Shown here in pieces: positions 26,128 through 40,000 of a stretch of 64,000 nt of DNA. The stretch is from contig JADHYX010000061.1 in assembly GCA_027604685.1 (NCBI GenBank), forward strand, positions 1 to 64,000, in the 5' to 3' direction. A program made the translations under genes and the position numbers. The stretch's first letter is position 1. Each line of letters starts with the position of its first letter. The DNA comes from Lobulomyces angularis. Its lineage: Eukaryota > Chytridiomycota > Chytridiomycetes > Lobulomycetales > Lobulomycetaceae. The notes below the pieces were generated by a model that ran no database searches, was not told the DNA's origin, and was given only the letters and a program-made list of their open reading frames with translations.

Positions 26128-27857
26128 ATGCTCAAATTTGCTTATACTCCAATTCGAAGAATTTCCACAAATAGTAGAATTACTGCAAGTTTGAGGGCCC
26201 AGAAGCTAAAAAATAAAGTTAATTCATCAAATATAGAAAACTTGAAAAAAATTAATCAAATAAGTGAAGGAACCGAAAATAATAAGCTAAGTACAGAAGT
26301 TATTGAAACTACTCTAGTTCAAAATCCTACTGCTACCGTCAATAGAAACATGTAAAAACATTTTTATTTTTTTAATTACAGAAAAATTGGAATAAAAACT
26401 TTTTTATTTTACTTTTTTTGTATTTAATTTTTTTAAAGCATTTAAAAAAATTAAAAAAATAGAAAAATAAAAAAATTAAATGTCTTTATTTAAAAAATTT
26501 TTTTTCAGTTTATTAACTTTACTTAATTTTTAGTGTCTCTCATAGAACTGATGTACTAAATAAAGTTTCGGCAGCTGCTAGGATACTAGGTATGTAGACT
26601 TACTGATAAATTTTTTTGAATGGCAATAAAATAAAACAGAATATAATGCTCTGATAATTGGGAGAAGGATGGAAATGCTAAATGTCTTTTTAGGATATGA
26701 GCAGGTACGCAATTTAGGCGCTGCACGGATTTTAAAGTCTTTTTTGTAGGCAAATATGTACAGTATAAAAAATAGTGACGGAGTGGATATTGGATTTATA
26801 GCTGAAGAAGATGGAAAGTTGTCACAGAGTGTAGTAAGGCAAGTTATGAGGACGAGACGACAATTCAAAGCAACTGTACTCGACGCTAATGGAAATGTTG
26901 TTTTAAAAATACTTCGACCAGTAAAATGGTTAATTAATTCCAGAATTACCATTTTAAATGAATTGGATGAAGAAATAGGAGAGGTGACTCAAGTTTGGCA
27001 TCCTTGGAGAAGAAAATATGACCTTTTTATTAAAAAAAAGCAGTTTGCAGAAGTACGTTTTTTTTTTTTTATTTTATAAGCTTTTGTTTACTTGATGAAA
27101 ATATTTTTATTTTTTTTAGGTAGATGGAGATTTTTTAACGTAATTACAAAATAGAACTTTGAATTTTTTTTAAAAAAAAAGGTCTTTTATTTAACATTTT
27201 TTTTTTTTTTAGATGGGATTTTTCTGTTAAAAACGAAGATAATAAACAAATATCATTAATTAATAGAGATTTTATGGGCTTTATAAAGGGTAAAGGAAAA
27301 CTTAATATATTATTGTGTCACTGAAGAGATAAAATAAAATAGAGATTTTTACTGATGTTGGCACATATGTTATACGACTGGATGATAAAAATTTATCGGA
27401 ACAGGGATCATTAACTTATGGTAAATAACCTTTTTTTTTTTTTAATTTTTCTTTTATAGATCAGCGTGCCGTTATACTTGCGTGTGCAATAGATGTTGAT
27501 ATCGACTACTTTTCGCGACATTCGTCACATACTACACCAATAATTCCTTTTGGGGCATCAGTTCCAATGGGAGGTGGTTCAGGGGAAGTTGCACCTACAC
27601 CCCCAGTTGATGGTACAGGAGTAGGGACAGGTGGGTTTCCTTCAGCAGGGTCAAACAGTACATCGACACCAGGAGCAGGAAATAAATGGGGTGATGAAGA
27701 ATTTACACCAGATCAAGGATTTACTGCAGATGAAGGATTTACACCTGATGAAAAGTCAACAGAAGATTTTATGTCGAATGCATCAGAGAATTCTGAGGGG
27801 TTTTTTAGTGCTATTGGAGATATTATTAAGAAGATATCAGATTTTTTTAATGATTAG
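26128..27857 (+). CDS. Phospholipid scramblase family protein (Aim25-like, likely mitochondrial)
   Basis: Eight exons in frame: 26128-26351, 26534-26589, 26640-26704, 26750-27052, 27120-27139, 27213-27289, 27343-27420, 27460-27857; 406 residues. One exon is only 20 nt. The N-terminus (MLKFAYTPIRRISTNSRITA) is basic and lacks acidic residues, like a mitochondrial presequence. The core shows the scramblase signatures NALIIGRRMEMLNVFLGYEQ, VVLKILRPVKWLINSRITI and VWHPWRRKYDLF, and ends with AVILACAIDVDIDYFSR. A Gly/Pro linker and an acidic repeat (EEFTPDQGFTADEGFTPDE) extend beyond the usual C-terminus. ATG 26128 follows an in-frame TTG, so it is the natural start. Confidence 0.9.
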
Positions 27858-28563
27858 TATATATTTTTAATATTTTTTTATTTGTGAATTTTTTTATTTA
27901 TTTATTTTGTTATCAAAAAAAAAAGGAATGTAAATGTTTTTTTTTTATTTTTAAGTTTATTAAATTACTTAATAGTTTTAGTTTTATTTTAAATGTAGAA
28001 GGAGAACTGGAAGTGTATAAAACAATTATTTGATGCAATAATAGATATATACGCAACCTACGAATAATCCATAATAAAATCTATGAATATCTAGAATAAC
28101 CTATGATAATTAATTTAAAATTTTAGTATAATTTTCTAGAATATTCCAAGTAAATATTAAATATTTATCTCCGCTTCGCCGACTTCCGTCCCAAAAGACC
28201 CCACTTTTTGTCCGGTCATTCTTAAATGTTTAGGACATAAAAACCGCATGACACAAAACCCTAGGTGGCGGATGACACGATAAATTGTCGCAAAAATTTT
28301 TTGTTTTTTTTTTCCTCTTGAAAAGAGAAATGGTTTGTGAACAGCTGCCCCAGTACACTGCAACTTCCTCGCAGCGGTATTTTCTATTTTTTAAATTTCA
28401 TCATATCTTCCTGCTAATTTCAAGCAATCTTTCCTATTCAAACTCGCTCTTTTATCTCATTTCTATTCTTCAAAATCTAAAAATTCAACTTTGAAATTTA
28501 ATCCTTATTTTTTTTTTTTTTAAATAAAGAACCTCGTTATACTTCTACAAATCTCAAAGAATT
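27858..28563. other. Intergenic region containing a GC-richer island
   Basis: Mostly A/T, but 28165-28380 is clearly richer in G+C. Read on the minus strand it holds GTGTCATCCG and GTGTCATGCG within about 25 bp, and GGTGGCGGATG on the plus strand. A 68-codon minus-strand frame crosses it, but it has no recognisable domain. Confidence 0.5.
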
Positions 28564-29261
28564 ATGGGAAAACCTGACTTTATAACTGTTTTAGCTCAGG
28601 ATCGCAAAAATTTATTATACTCCTTCGATTGTACCTACATTAACAATGAAATTATGAATGGAGTTTTGGAAAAGCAAAACAAAGAAATTTTTTATATTAA
28701 TGGTAAATATATATAAATTCTAATTTATACATTTTTTAAAATCAAAAATTCTTTTTAATTGAAAATTTTTTTTATTAAAGGTCATAAAATATTTGAATTT
28801 AATCTAAATATTTTGAATCTTATCAAATTCAAGAGGAATTTCAACTTGTTCAACAATAATAGAATTAGCAATTTTTTTATTTTACAAACTTGTAACAATA
28901 ACTTGTGTAATTCTGCCAATAACATGAGCAATGTCCGAAATGTTTTTTATTGGAAAAAATGTCTGGACTATAAATACAGGTATATTTCTTTCTTGAAATA
29001 TTTTTAAATTAACTTTTTCAGTGTATACCATCCTTTTTCCACTGAAAATGGCCGAGAAGAACAAGGTAGATTAGATATTAAACCTGAAGTTTTTGATATG
29101 ATTGGTAATAGTGAAAACAATCCCTTTTTTTTTTTTTTTGTAACCATTTAAATTGCATAGATTTTGTTGTTGCAACTCTTCTTACAACTGGTGCTATCAA
29201 AAAGTATTCTCCACAAATCTTAACTATGCTGCCTCTTCTGCGAATTCCTACACCCACTTAA
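28564..29261 (+). CDS. Unidentified small protein, possible tubby/LURP-like fold
   Basis: Model: join 28564-28702, 28781-28979, 29022-29104, 29161-29261; 173 residues, in frame at all three junctions. It opens MGKPDFITVLAQDRKNLLYS, has alternating hydrophobic strands, an FYWKKCLDYKYSVYHPF segment, and a C-terminal helix-like DFVVATLLTTGAIKKYSP. Successive beta-strands followed by one hydrophobic helix recall tubby-like/LURP-one folds, but this is only a topological impression. No catalytic motif is visible. The C-terminus is uncertain because coding-like sequence continues downstream (see 29430-29565). Confidence 0.5.
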
Positions 29262-29697
29262 CTTCTTTGGTTGTTTCTTTTATTGCAATTAATTCAAAAA
29301 ATTATTTTATTTTTTATAAATTTTGTAAATATTTTATTCATAGTGATTGTGTTATTAGTTGTAAAAAATTTAAGTTTTTTTTTAAATGTTAAAATCTTTA
29401 GTAAATAGAGTTGTAAAAGATTCAAAATTCAAATTTTTACGAAATCATTTCTCAATTAAATATCCATATTAATGAAAACAACCATTTTGAAAGTTTCAAA
29501 TCATGCGTTGTTAATGTTTCAGTTAGCAAAAACTTCATACCAGTTCAAGCTGCTGTTATAATTTAATTCTAAAATGCACAAATAATTATAATTCAAAAAT
29601 AATATTAAATTGTTAGTCTTTGTATGTATTTATGATTCCAGTAGGAATTTTTTTAAAAAAAAAATTTACAAGGGTTTATGAAAACTTTTTTTTTAAT
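29262..29697. other. Gap between models, with an unassigned coding-like exon
   Basis: Holds an open plus-strand stretch at about 29430-29565 (YEIISQLNIHINENN.. to VQAAVII, then TAA) that looks coding in composition but joins to neither neighbour in an obvious way. The rest is A/T-rich. Confidence 0.4.
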
Positions 29698-32600
29698 ATG
29701 GTAGACCAACTTTTACAAAATCAAGTAGATATTCTAAAATTAATTCAATATATCAAAAAAAAAAAAGGTGGAAATATAAAGGTATCTAATTTTTACAACT
29801 ATTCTGTATTAAACATTTTTTTACCAAAATAAAAAATACAAAATTCAGTGCAATATAAAACAAATCACTACAAAATTGCGATTTTCTCCTTCATCATCGT
29901 ATTATGATGTGGAAAGTGAATATGACAATTTGATTTATAAATTAGAGGTTCATAATGTTAGTGAGTACCAAATCATGAAATTGAAGAGCTGTTTAGCAAA
30001 GTTAGGCAATAGGCATAGAAATATTTTACAGTTTTTATATTTGCTTCAAGGAAATCCTTTAGCAGTTGACATTGATGATGAGGAAACAATGGAAAGTTAC
30101 TCAACTACTATTGAAAATGAATCCTCTTTTACTTTTAATCAACCCTATACTGGGGACCATTGGGAAAAAGAAATATATTATACTTCGGATTCTGAAAACG
30201 AAATTGAAGAAAATAATGAACACTACGTTGATATTCATTCAAATTCTGATGAAGAGGATGACAGTTGTTTGAAAAACAAAAAATCCTTTGGTTTAAGCAA
30301 AAATGGATTTTCTACACTAAAGACTGTAAAAGAATTTATTCACAAACTTGAACGGAACAGATACTGGGATAGAAAATATAATGCCCACATCGATATTGGA
30401 GGTGCTCATGCTGAAAACAAAACTTACAATACTTTTGAATTTTGTAATCCATTATCTTTAAGTATGATTTCAATGCATTCATTTTTTATTATGTTGCTAA
30501 AAACTTTATCGAAAAATTTTTTTTTTTGTAAATCAGACCTGAACTCTAAAAAAATTTTTGTAACGGAGCTTGAGCTAATTTACGACTGCTTATTATTTTT
30601 AAACGTAGCAATCATGGGTTATACTGAAGATTTCAAAACTAATAAAAACAAAACTTTTTATTTAAACGAAGGTAATGTTTATCAGGTTAGTTTTTTTTTA
30701 TTTTTATTTTTCTTCAATTTACTAAAGTAACGTAAGGTTTCGATGGATTTAGTTTTAACTCACGTTTCTGAAAAGAGTTTGTGGAACACTTTATTTGAAT
30801 TTTCAAAATTTGGAAATATGTTTCAAAGGTTAAACTATTTCATTCTTCGGTATTTATTAGAATTTTTTTTTATTAAGAATAATAAAAATTATGTTATAAA
30901 TTTTTTTTTTTTTTTTTTAGATCTATGGATATCAGTTCCTGTCAAACTATTAAAGCACTTGGTTTTAGTGTCAGAGAAGAAATACTTATCTATTGGAAAT
31001 GGCTTAATAGAATTTTTGAATTTTATAAAATTAATAGAAAAGATAGTAAGTTCAATATATTTTTTTTTTTGATAATGTTACAATAATTAGGACGCGAGAA
31101 ATTTTCCACCTCATTATTAGAATTATATGAGCTAATAACTCTTTCCTTATCATCTTTAAAAGAATTGGATGTGTTTTTAGTCAATCTCTCTTTCGAATTA
31201 GGTATCCTTTAAACAAAAATTCCTTTTTTTCCTAAAAATGAATAGAAAAGCAAAACTCAAATTCTAAAATATCTACAACAATTTTAAATTTCTTGTTCGA
31301 AGAAATTACAAAACAACAATTTTTGAGAAGGCTTGAGGAACGAAATATTTCAGAAGATCTTCACCAAGATTTGTTAATTTTTAAAATAAACTTTACTGAA
31401 AAGAAAAGTTTTGTTTTTTTATTATTTACCCTATTAAAAAAAACTTTAATACCTTACTTGAAAATCTTGGGAGGCTGGATAAAAAATGGTCGTTTAGATG
31501 ACCCTTTTAGTGAATTTTTTATTTCACGGTAAAATATTTTTTATGAAATTTTATTTATTAACTAAAAAAATTTATTTTGTATATTTTTATGTATACTTTA
31601 GCAATCGTGAAATAGAATCAAATAATGAACAGTTTGACTGGAATGCCAAATACTTTATTAAAAAAGAAAAAGATCAAAATTTATTACTGATCCCAAAAAT
31701 ATTTTTAAATAGTTACAATGAAATTTTGAGCTTAGGAAAAACAATCAAGTTGGTAGAACTTATAGAGAAACTGGTTATTGCTAATCAAGAAACTAATTTT
31801 AAATTTTTTGTTAATGAGGCAGAAAAAGAGGGATTTTTTGAAAATTTTAACTTTTTCAGCGCTGTTGAAAAATTCTTTGACAATTTTATGAACAAAAATG
31901 ATTTTAATGTACTAGGTATTTTATTGACTGAACTATTAAAACAAAATGATTTTTTTTAAAAAAAAAAAGGGTTATTAATGTAATAATTAATATTTTTTTC
32001 ATTAGATAGAAAAAATTTTAACCAATTTTGTGTTCACAATGATGATTTATCTTCCGTTAATAATATAAAGGGAATTACCACTGCTATTGGAAATACAAGA
32101 GCTATTCCTTTTGAAATTGTAACAGTTCGAATTAAAGAAATTATTTCAAATAGATTAAAAACTATTTCCAAAAAGTTAAAAAATTTTTATTTTGACTTTA
32201 GTTTAAATAAAATTGAAAGGAGCAACTTTGAGATTTATAATTTAAAAAATTTTGATCCTAAATTTAACTTGAAATTTTTTTTTTTAAATTTACAGAATTT
32301 ATTTTTTTTTTTTGAAGGGTTAGTCTTTAACTTATTTTTCGATGAATTATTTAAAAAGGTATATTTAACTTATCAATTTTATTTTTAATTTCAATCTTTT
32401 TTTTTTTTTGTATTTCTTTTAGTTAAGGTCAGGACAACTCAATAGTATTTTTTTAAATAGCAATCAAAACATCAATAAACACTTTTCCAATAAATTAAAA
32501 AATTTGGTGGAAGAAATTTACTGTAACGATGAAAAATCTCTGCAAACCTTCAAATACAATATAAAATTTATTAAATTTAACATAAAAAACCTAAACGAAG

Positions 32601-33833
32601 AAAAGCAATTGAACAAAAAAAAAAAAATTGAAAAAAACAATTTTAATTTTTTTTTACAATGTGATATAGAAGATCATTTAAATATTTTTTTTGAACAATT
32701 TGAGATCAACTATGAGGTTTGAATATTTTTTTTCTATTTAGTTTTATTTTATTTTTTTTTTTTATTTAAAATTATTTCAAAAAAAAAAAATATATAAATT
32801 TAGATTCCTTGGCCATATTGCATAATTATTACAAAAAGCAACTTGGAAGATTACAAAATGATTTTTAACTTAATATTTGAATTTAAATTTGTACTAAGTA
32901 TCTTACGAGAGATTAATCAAGAAAATAAGTGCAGTGTTAAACAAAAAAAAAATATACCAAAAGAAGATTATAAAAGTATACAAAATACGGCTAATCTTTT
33001 TGTACGTTTTAGATTGGAATTATTTTGTTTTGTGGAAAGGTTCTTTTCTTTTTTAATGACTTCGGTATTAATAAAAAAAATTTTATTATATTTTTTTTTA
33101 ATTTGATTTTTTCTCCTTTTTTTTTTAATTTTTTTTTGTTTTTTTATTTTATTTTATTTTTTTTATTTTGGCAAGGTCTTGCATGCAAATTCAATCAAAT
33201 TTTTAAACGAGGTAGAAAAATTAAACAGCCTGGATGAAATTCTATTATACCATAAGAAATTTTTAGAAAATTTATTGATTAGTTGTTGTTTAACTGAAAA
33301 GGTAAAAAAATAAAAAAAAAAAAACAGAACATTTTTGAATCTTTTAATTTAATTAAAATATTTATATACATATAAATATGTAAAGACAAATTTTATTTTA
33401 CAAAATTTAAAAAAGATTTTAAAAATCTGCGTTATAGTATTAAATTTAAAAAAAAAGTTTTTACAAAATTTTTTTGAACACGATAAAAAAAATTTAAATC
33501 TTGATGTAGAGGAGGAGGTGAAGGAGGAGGAGAGGAAGACTAATGATATAAACAATTTAAAATTTCGGCATAATTATTTTTTTGAGGATGATAAAGTAAA
33601 CCAAAATTCAGTTGATGAAAAATTTGATTTTAGAAAAGGGTCATACTATAATAAAGTTTTGAATAAACTGAGAATAGAATTTATTACTTTAAAAGAATTT
33701 CACTTATCAATGCTCATTGGGTTAGGTTCATTAGGTGATGAAAAGGTTACTTTTTATAAATTTTAAAAACAAATACATTATAACTTTTTTTTTTTTTTAG
33801 TTTTCTCAGGCAGCTTATTACACAGACTTGTAA
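29698..33833 (+). CDS. Gamma-tubulin complex component (GCP/Spc97-Spc98 family)
   Basis: Builds the ring complex that nucleates microtubules. Exon 1 is 29698-29781 and exon 2 starts at 29849; the last exon ends FSQAAYYTDL with TAA 33831-33833. Recognisable parts: FSTLKTVKEFIHKLERNRYW, FVTELELIYDCLLFLNVA, an N-terminal GRIP region with LIYWKWLNRIF, the family motif LLIPKIFLNSYNEILSLGKTI, and a C-terminal GRIP domain with IPWPYCIIITK, DYKMIFNLIFEFKFVLSIL and LVRFRLELFCFVERF-like text. Sequence is unusually rich in F, K, N and I, driven by base composition, and introns are many, so internal junctions are only partly fixed. It is more like GCP5/6 than the core GCP2/3, which is inference. Confidence 0.72.
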
Positions 33834-34095
33834 AAACATAAAAAAAAATTTGTTTTTTTCCTCTTTTTTAATAAATGTATTGTATTTTTTTTGTTTTAAA
33901 TGAAAAAAAAGAAAAAAAGAAAAAGAAAGAAAAAAAGTCAGTAGATGAATAATATGTAAAAAATAATAAAAACAAAGCATTTTTTTGTAAAATACAAATA
34001 CAAAAAAAAAAAAAAAAAAAAAGGGAAAAGTTAAGAAAAGAAAAAATTGAAAGAATACTTAAAACTGAAAAGAAAGGAAACAAGAAGTAAGGTTT

Positions 34096-37000
34096 TTAAG
34101 GAAACAAGTTAACACCATTTAAAAAATCGTGAAGGCCACTTGAAATTATAGTATTGAAAGTCTCTTTATCCTTGTCAATTTCAATAGTATTTTTTTTATT
34201 GACTGGAGTATATGAAAAAAAAAAAAAAAAATTAGCAACATCACTTTTTAAACATTACCTTCAAAAGAACTTTCAGGTTGAACTAGATTAGTTAAATTAT
34301 CTTTTGCGAACAACCCATCTAGTTTATTGATTTCAAAATTGTTACCACTTACATTTTCATTTATCAAGTTTATATCTTCTTCATGGACATCTTTGTTTTC
34401 CAAATTTTTCAATATTGAACCAGTTAAGTTTATTTGATGTACTCTTGCATCGGCTATAGTTTTTGAATGTAGCTTATTTAACTCTTGAAGCGGTTTACTA
34501 CTGTGATCTAAAAAAAAAAGGAAAAAAAAAAATTTAGAAAAAAAATGTAATGAACTGAAAAAATTAAATTATAATGATGATTTTACTAATTGGATTTTGT
34601 TTCATTGTACCAATCAGTTTTAAGCTCGCCTTTTTCCAATTTGGTTTTACAGTATTTACTTTTTCCACTTCAAACAAATCTATTTTTTCAACCTGCTCTG
34701 TATTTTCATCACTGATATCTTTAACACTCAGTAACAAATCATTTTTACAATCCCCTATTTTATCAGTTGACTGAAAAGTTACCTCATCATCAGTATCTTC
34801 GGTTTTAAAAGTTAAATTAGTGGTTCCTTTTGAAGTGGAGGATTCTTTTTTTTTCAAATGAATTTTTTTGGTAAAAGTTTTGTTTTTAATTGTTTTTTCA
34901 TGTAAATGCTTTAATTCGTTCAAAGCCAACTTCTGTGAATTCGAAGCTAAGAAGATTATAATTAATAAGAAAAAAAGATGGGTAAATACATAAAAAAAAA
35001 TCAAAAAAAAAAAATTTAAAGAAAAAAATAAAATTAAGTTTTTTGTTTAATTTATAACCGTACTCTCCAGAGCTTTTTTGGACTTCTTAGCTTTACATAA
35101 TATAGAGCTTAACAATGGATCTAAAGAAAAATTATCATGTAACAGATGATTATCAGGTTTAGAGTCATTAATATCATCATCACTTTCAATTATGCTTTGT
35201 TTCCTTTTTCTTTTTAGTTTTTTTTTTTTGATAACACCTTTTAAACAGCAACCTGCGATATTTTTTTTTAAGATTAAAAAATTTATATTTTAATTCTACT
35301 GTGAGTGCATCTATATTGGCAATATTAAAATTAAAATTAAAACATATAATAGCAAATTACTTTTCTTTATTGCACTTGTGTTTACAAGGATAGTAATCTT
35401 CTTTTTCTTCGGTAGTGTTTGATTTTTCTGCGAAACTTTCCTCTTTTTTTTCAGTCATCATTTTAATTAATTCTACTGTAATTTATTAGTTAACTTCAGA
35501 AAAATTACTCGTATACCATCAGCAGAATTCCAATCTATCTTGTCCCAATTAATTCCACCATCGGAGAAATCTGAAGAATAGTCAGTGAGCTTTTTTTTTT
35601 CTTCGGATATTGCCTTTTAAAAAAAAAAAAAGGTTACTTAATTTCATTACAACTTAAAAATAACTGAGATAGGAAAATATAATATATCATCAAAAGTTAG
35701 GTTTCCAGTATTTATTGATATTTCCTTTGTTAAGTCAACGCCAACTAAAAATTTTTTTCATTTAGGTGTTCAATTTGAAAGCTTAGTATACCAGTGTCTT
35801 CGCTTATTAAAGAACACAAAATAGGTTGATTTCTCACAGACAATTCAACAGAAAACGTAAAGGTTTGCTTTTTTTTTAATGCAGTCATACTAAATATTAA
35901 TACAGTTAGGTTAAAATCTAATAATGCAAATTACGTAAAATGACGAGAATTGTATAGATGTTGATTAAAACTGCAAATAAAAACAGCTTGACTATGGCCT
36001 CTATTATACATTTTACAAGTCTCTGGATTTTCCAAATAAACTTCCACGGATAATTCAATAATCTTAGATTTCAGTTTTCCTGTATTCTTTGGAAATAAAT
36101 TAATTGAATGTTATAGTTTTCGGTACTTGATTAATGTTCATTATAAAGTTAGGGAATTTTTTAATATTCTGCAGTATAGTTCTGCCAAAAGGAGGATTTC
36201 TATTGCAAATAATTTCAATCTGTTTTTCTTCTGCTTTACTTAATTTTGATATTGAATCAATACGATTTTCGGCTAAGGATTTTGCCATTGTTGGCCCAAT
36301 TCCCGAAATTTGTTTCAACTGGCAATAACTGCTAGGCCACGATTTTGCAATTAAAGCTTGATTCCTAAACAACGTTAACAAAAACTAACTTAAATCGTCA
36401 TACAGCTCCACGGCATGCCTGAAAGTTATCGCATCTTTTTTAGCCTCAGCGATTTCAATAAGCCCTTTACCTACTCTGCATATATGCAACCAAATTAAGT
36501 GTATTTCGTTGGTAAATACTGTGTTGACTTTTTCGGGAAAAGGCTATATTAAAATTGTAAAAAAGAGTTAAAAAGTAATATCTTTGTTGCTTTACGATCC
36601 CCGCCAATACACATTGAATTAAAATTTTGATTTTATCAGACACCAATTTCACTAATCCATTCACTTTATATTTCAAATCGCGATGTTTATTTAGCGGATT
36701 TAGATATTGCTTATCAGATCGAAATCTGATAACATTTTCTAATTCATCAGATTTGCATAAGCTGTCCATCTATAAAAAGTATCAATTTATAATAATCAAA
36801 AGGAAATTAAATAAACTTTACAACTTCACTCAAACTTGCTTTATTTTTTAGGTTAACAAAATTCACGCAAGTTTGAAATTTTAGGTAATACTTAGCACTA
36901 AAAAATTCTAGATTAAAAGGTTTTGAACTGCTAAACTTACAGAACTTCTCCATAAATAGTGGGTTTAAAATTTTCATTACTGGCGCTTCTAGTCATAAAC

Positions 37001-40000
37001 TGATTGATTTCTAGCAATTCCAGATCTTTTTGGCAAATTTCTTCCAATCCGTATCTTTCAACAGAAACTTTACTGGTTCCTCTTTTAATGTTATATCGTT
37101 CTGGATTTTTCCTTAATCGAACTAGAAGTTATATAATCTTTGCAAGCCAAATTTTACCAAATAGAAAGGTAGATTTTAGCCACTCAAGTGCAAAATGGAG
37201 ATTCGTAATAGATCCTAACACTATTTCTGCATTTAAATGCTCAATTAAGTTTTCATGTAAACTAAAAATATATCCAAATCAAAAATTGAACATTATAACT
37301 AACCTGCTTTCTAATATTTCACCACCATTTACCATTTGTTCATATTTCAGCTTCATAGTAGGAGTAGTCATTATAACTGCAACCGCACTATCATCAAACT
37401 GCGGACGACCTGCTCTACCTGCAACAACTTAATTGCATATGCATATTACTTACCTATCATCTGTAAAATATCCAAATCTGAGTACTCTTCAAAAGATTGA
37501 CTACGAACACTCCAATTCGCAGTTCCTTTAATAATAACAAGGTGGGCTGGTAAATTTACTCCTACTGCAAGGGTTGATGTTGAACACAACACCAAAAGTT
37601 TGCCATCTATAAAAGCTTTTTCAATAACAACGCGATCGTGTTTTGAAAGTCCTGAATTATACAATAAGAAAAATTTGCAATAAATTACCAGCATTGTGAA
37701 AGGCAATTCCTTTTTGAACATATTCTGCTAATTTCTTGTCTTCTATGTCTTTTTTGACAACATTTAAGTGATCGAAATGCATCTTTGTCTTAACAAAAGG
37801 ATGCGTATTCCCAAACGCCTTATTAATTTCCTTTGAAAGGAAATCGGCTGTTTGTAATGTTGACTTTCTTGTTGGGCAAAACTTAAAGCGCACATTAACT
37901 ATTTAACACAAATTTTTAAAGACATACAATTATAGTTGGTTTTTCATCGCTAAATTTTTTTATTACTTCCATTGTTTTAAAAGAAGAAGCATTTTCCATT
38001 TGAAAAGAGTTCTTCACGTTTATTGTAATAATTTCTCGCTGTATAGGAACTGGTCGGTATTCCTCGCCTATTCAAAAAATGACTCTTCACAAAATCTTTT
38101 TTATTGTAATACCAAATACTCTAACAATAGCGGAACTATTACTTTCATCATCATTCTTTAACCAAGTAGCGATATCTTCAATATTAGGAACAGTTGCACT
38201 GATAGCAATTATTCTAAGTTTTGAGTGACTCATGCCCTTCCTTATTTCCAAGTTCGCCGTCCTCTTTAAAAATAAAGTAAAAAACCAAAAAATCTCATTA
38301 GTTCAAAATGAATTGAAAACTAATAAAAAAAACAATAGAATTTAATATTTAGAAACCATTCTGCTAACAACAACTTCTAAAGTTGCCCCACGCTTCTCGT
38401 GTAGCATATGGACTTCATCTATCTACAGAAATTAATCGAAGATATAATCCAAATATACCAAAAATAGTCTAATCAGGTTCATCAGATTTTTATAGTCTCT
38501 CCATTTCCTAGTCATCGAATCCCACTTTTCTGGAGTTGTAACAATGATATTACTAAATTTTATACAAAGCAATGGCATTTTATATGGATGAAGATTAAAA
38601 ACCTCTGTTGAATGTCCTTTAAATTCCTATGGTCCACGTCACCAGTCAGTTCACCCACAGATATATTTAAAGTTCTAATCTGATTTACATTTTGCAAGAT
38701 TTAAATAATGGTACCTAAACTTCGCTTGCCAGTCTTTGGCACGTTCATAGCAAAGTGCTGTAAATAATTCTGTCAACCATCAAAATCTATGAAAATTCAA
38801 TTTACCTTTAGTTGGAGCAATATATATAACTTTTGATGAGTCACCATTTTTTTCCAATAATAACTTGGCAATAGCTTTAAGTATTTCAATATTATGCAAT
38901 AAAATTTTTTCAATTATTTACCTAACTCTAATATGCAGGTTTTTCCAGAACCAGTTGGGGCTTAAATGTTATTACGAATTAGTACAAAAAAAACCTTTTG
39001 TAAACACACCAGACACAACCAGGTTAGTATCAGAGTAAAATGCGCTTTCCATACAAAGCGTCTGCACTGCGTTAAAAAATTTGAAGGGAAATAAGCTTTT
39101 AAACTTATCGGCTAAAACATCAATTAATAAAATAAAGCCTTTATTACAAAATTACGAAGAATAGAAACTGATTGCAATTCCGTGTAGGTATGGTTATGTA
39201 TATGACTAGTAGAATCATCCGGTATAATATCGAAATTAGAATTTTCACATTCCAAATAAGATCTCTCTTGCAACCCAAACTGATTTCCATGTCCAATTGC
39301 ATTAAAATCGTTTATTGGAGCATCAAATCCAACTAGAATTAATAAAGTTTAAAAAAATGGTTTTTTAAATTCTTTTGAATACCATAATGAAAATTAGCGT
39401 CATTCATATTGGAATGAAACGATTGTGGAGAATTTTTTGGAACCAAACTGTTGGAATGTCCCCAAAAATTATTTTCATTTTCACTCATTTGTAAATGTAA
39501 CAGGTTTGGAGATATTGTTTTATCCATATAGGGATGGTCTTCACTATTGTATTCTGTGAAAGGAATATTGGAATGATCGTATTGTTGAGAGAAGGACTCT
39601 ATCATATTTGAGTCATACGTAGTTTCAACAACTTCACATGGTTCAGCTATAAAAATATGTAAGTGACTCCATAAAATTAGATTTACCCATTTCTAGCACG
39701 TTTAAAAAATCTTCTTCTTCATTAAAATGATTAGGAAAATGGTGATTGAACGAGTTAGTAGTATACGGGTTTGAGCTTAAATTTTGTTGAAACGGATTAT
39801 GGTGTTGATGGTATTTATAAGATTGAAACCTAGCGACAGTCAGTAATATTAAAATAAATAAAAACGAAACAACTAATTTTTTATAACAATATATATTCAA
39901 CACAACAGTGAAATTTATTTCATTCTTTACCAATTTTGAGTACCACTGTTGGGATTTGAACTAGAATCAATGAGCTCATCATTCACTTTCTTACAAGGTC

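Noticed and set aside
28157..28363. 68-codon minus-strand ORF
   Set aside because: No domain, no intron context, and it only marks the GC-richer island.
34564..35004. Separate secreted protein starting MIFFYVFTHLFF
   Set aside because: The hydrophobic start is translated intron; the rest is an exon of the HFM1 C-terminal tail.
37004..37432. Plus-strand 142-codon ORF
   Set aside because: Antisense shadow of HFM1 helicase exons that carry conserved motifs on the minus strand.
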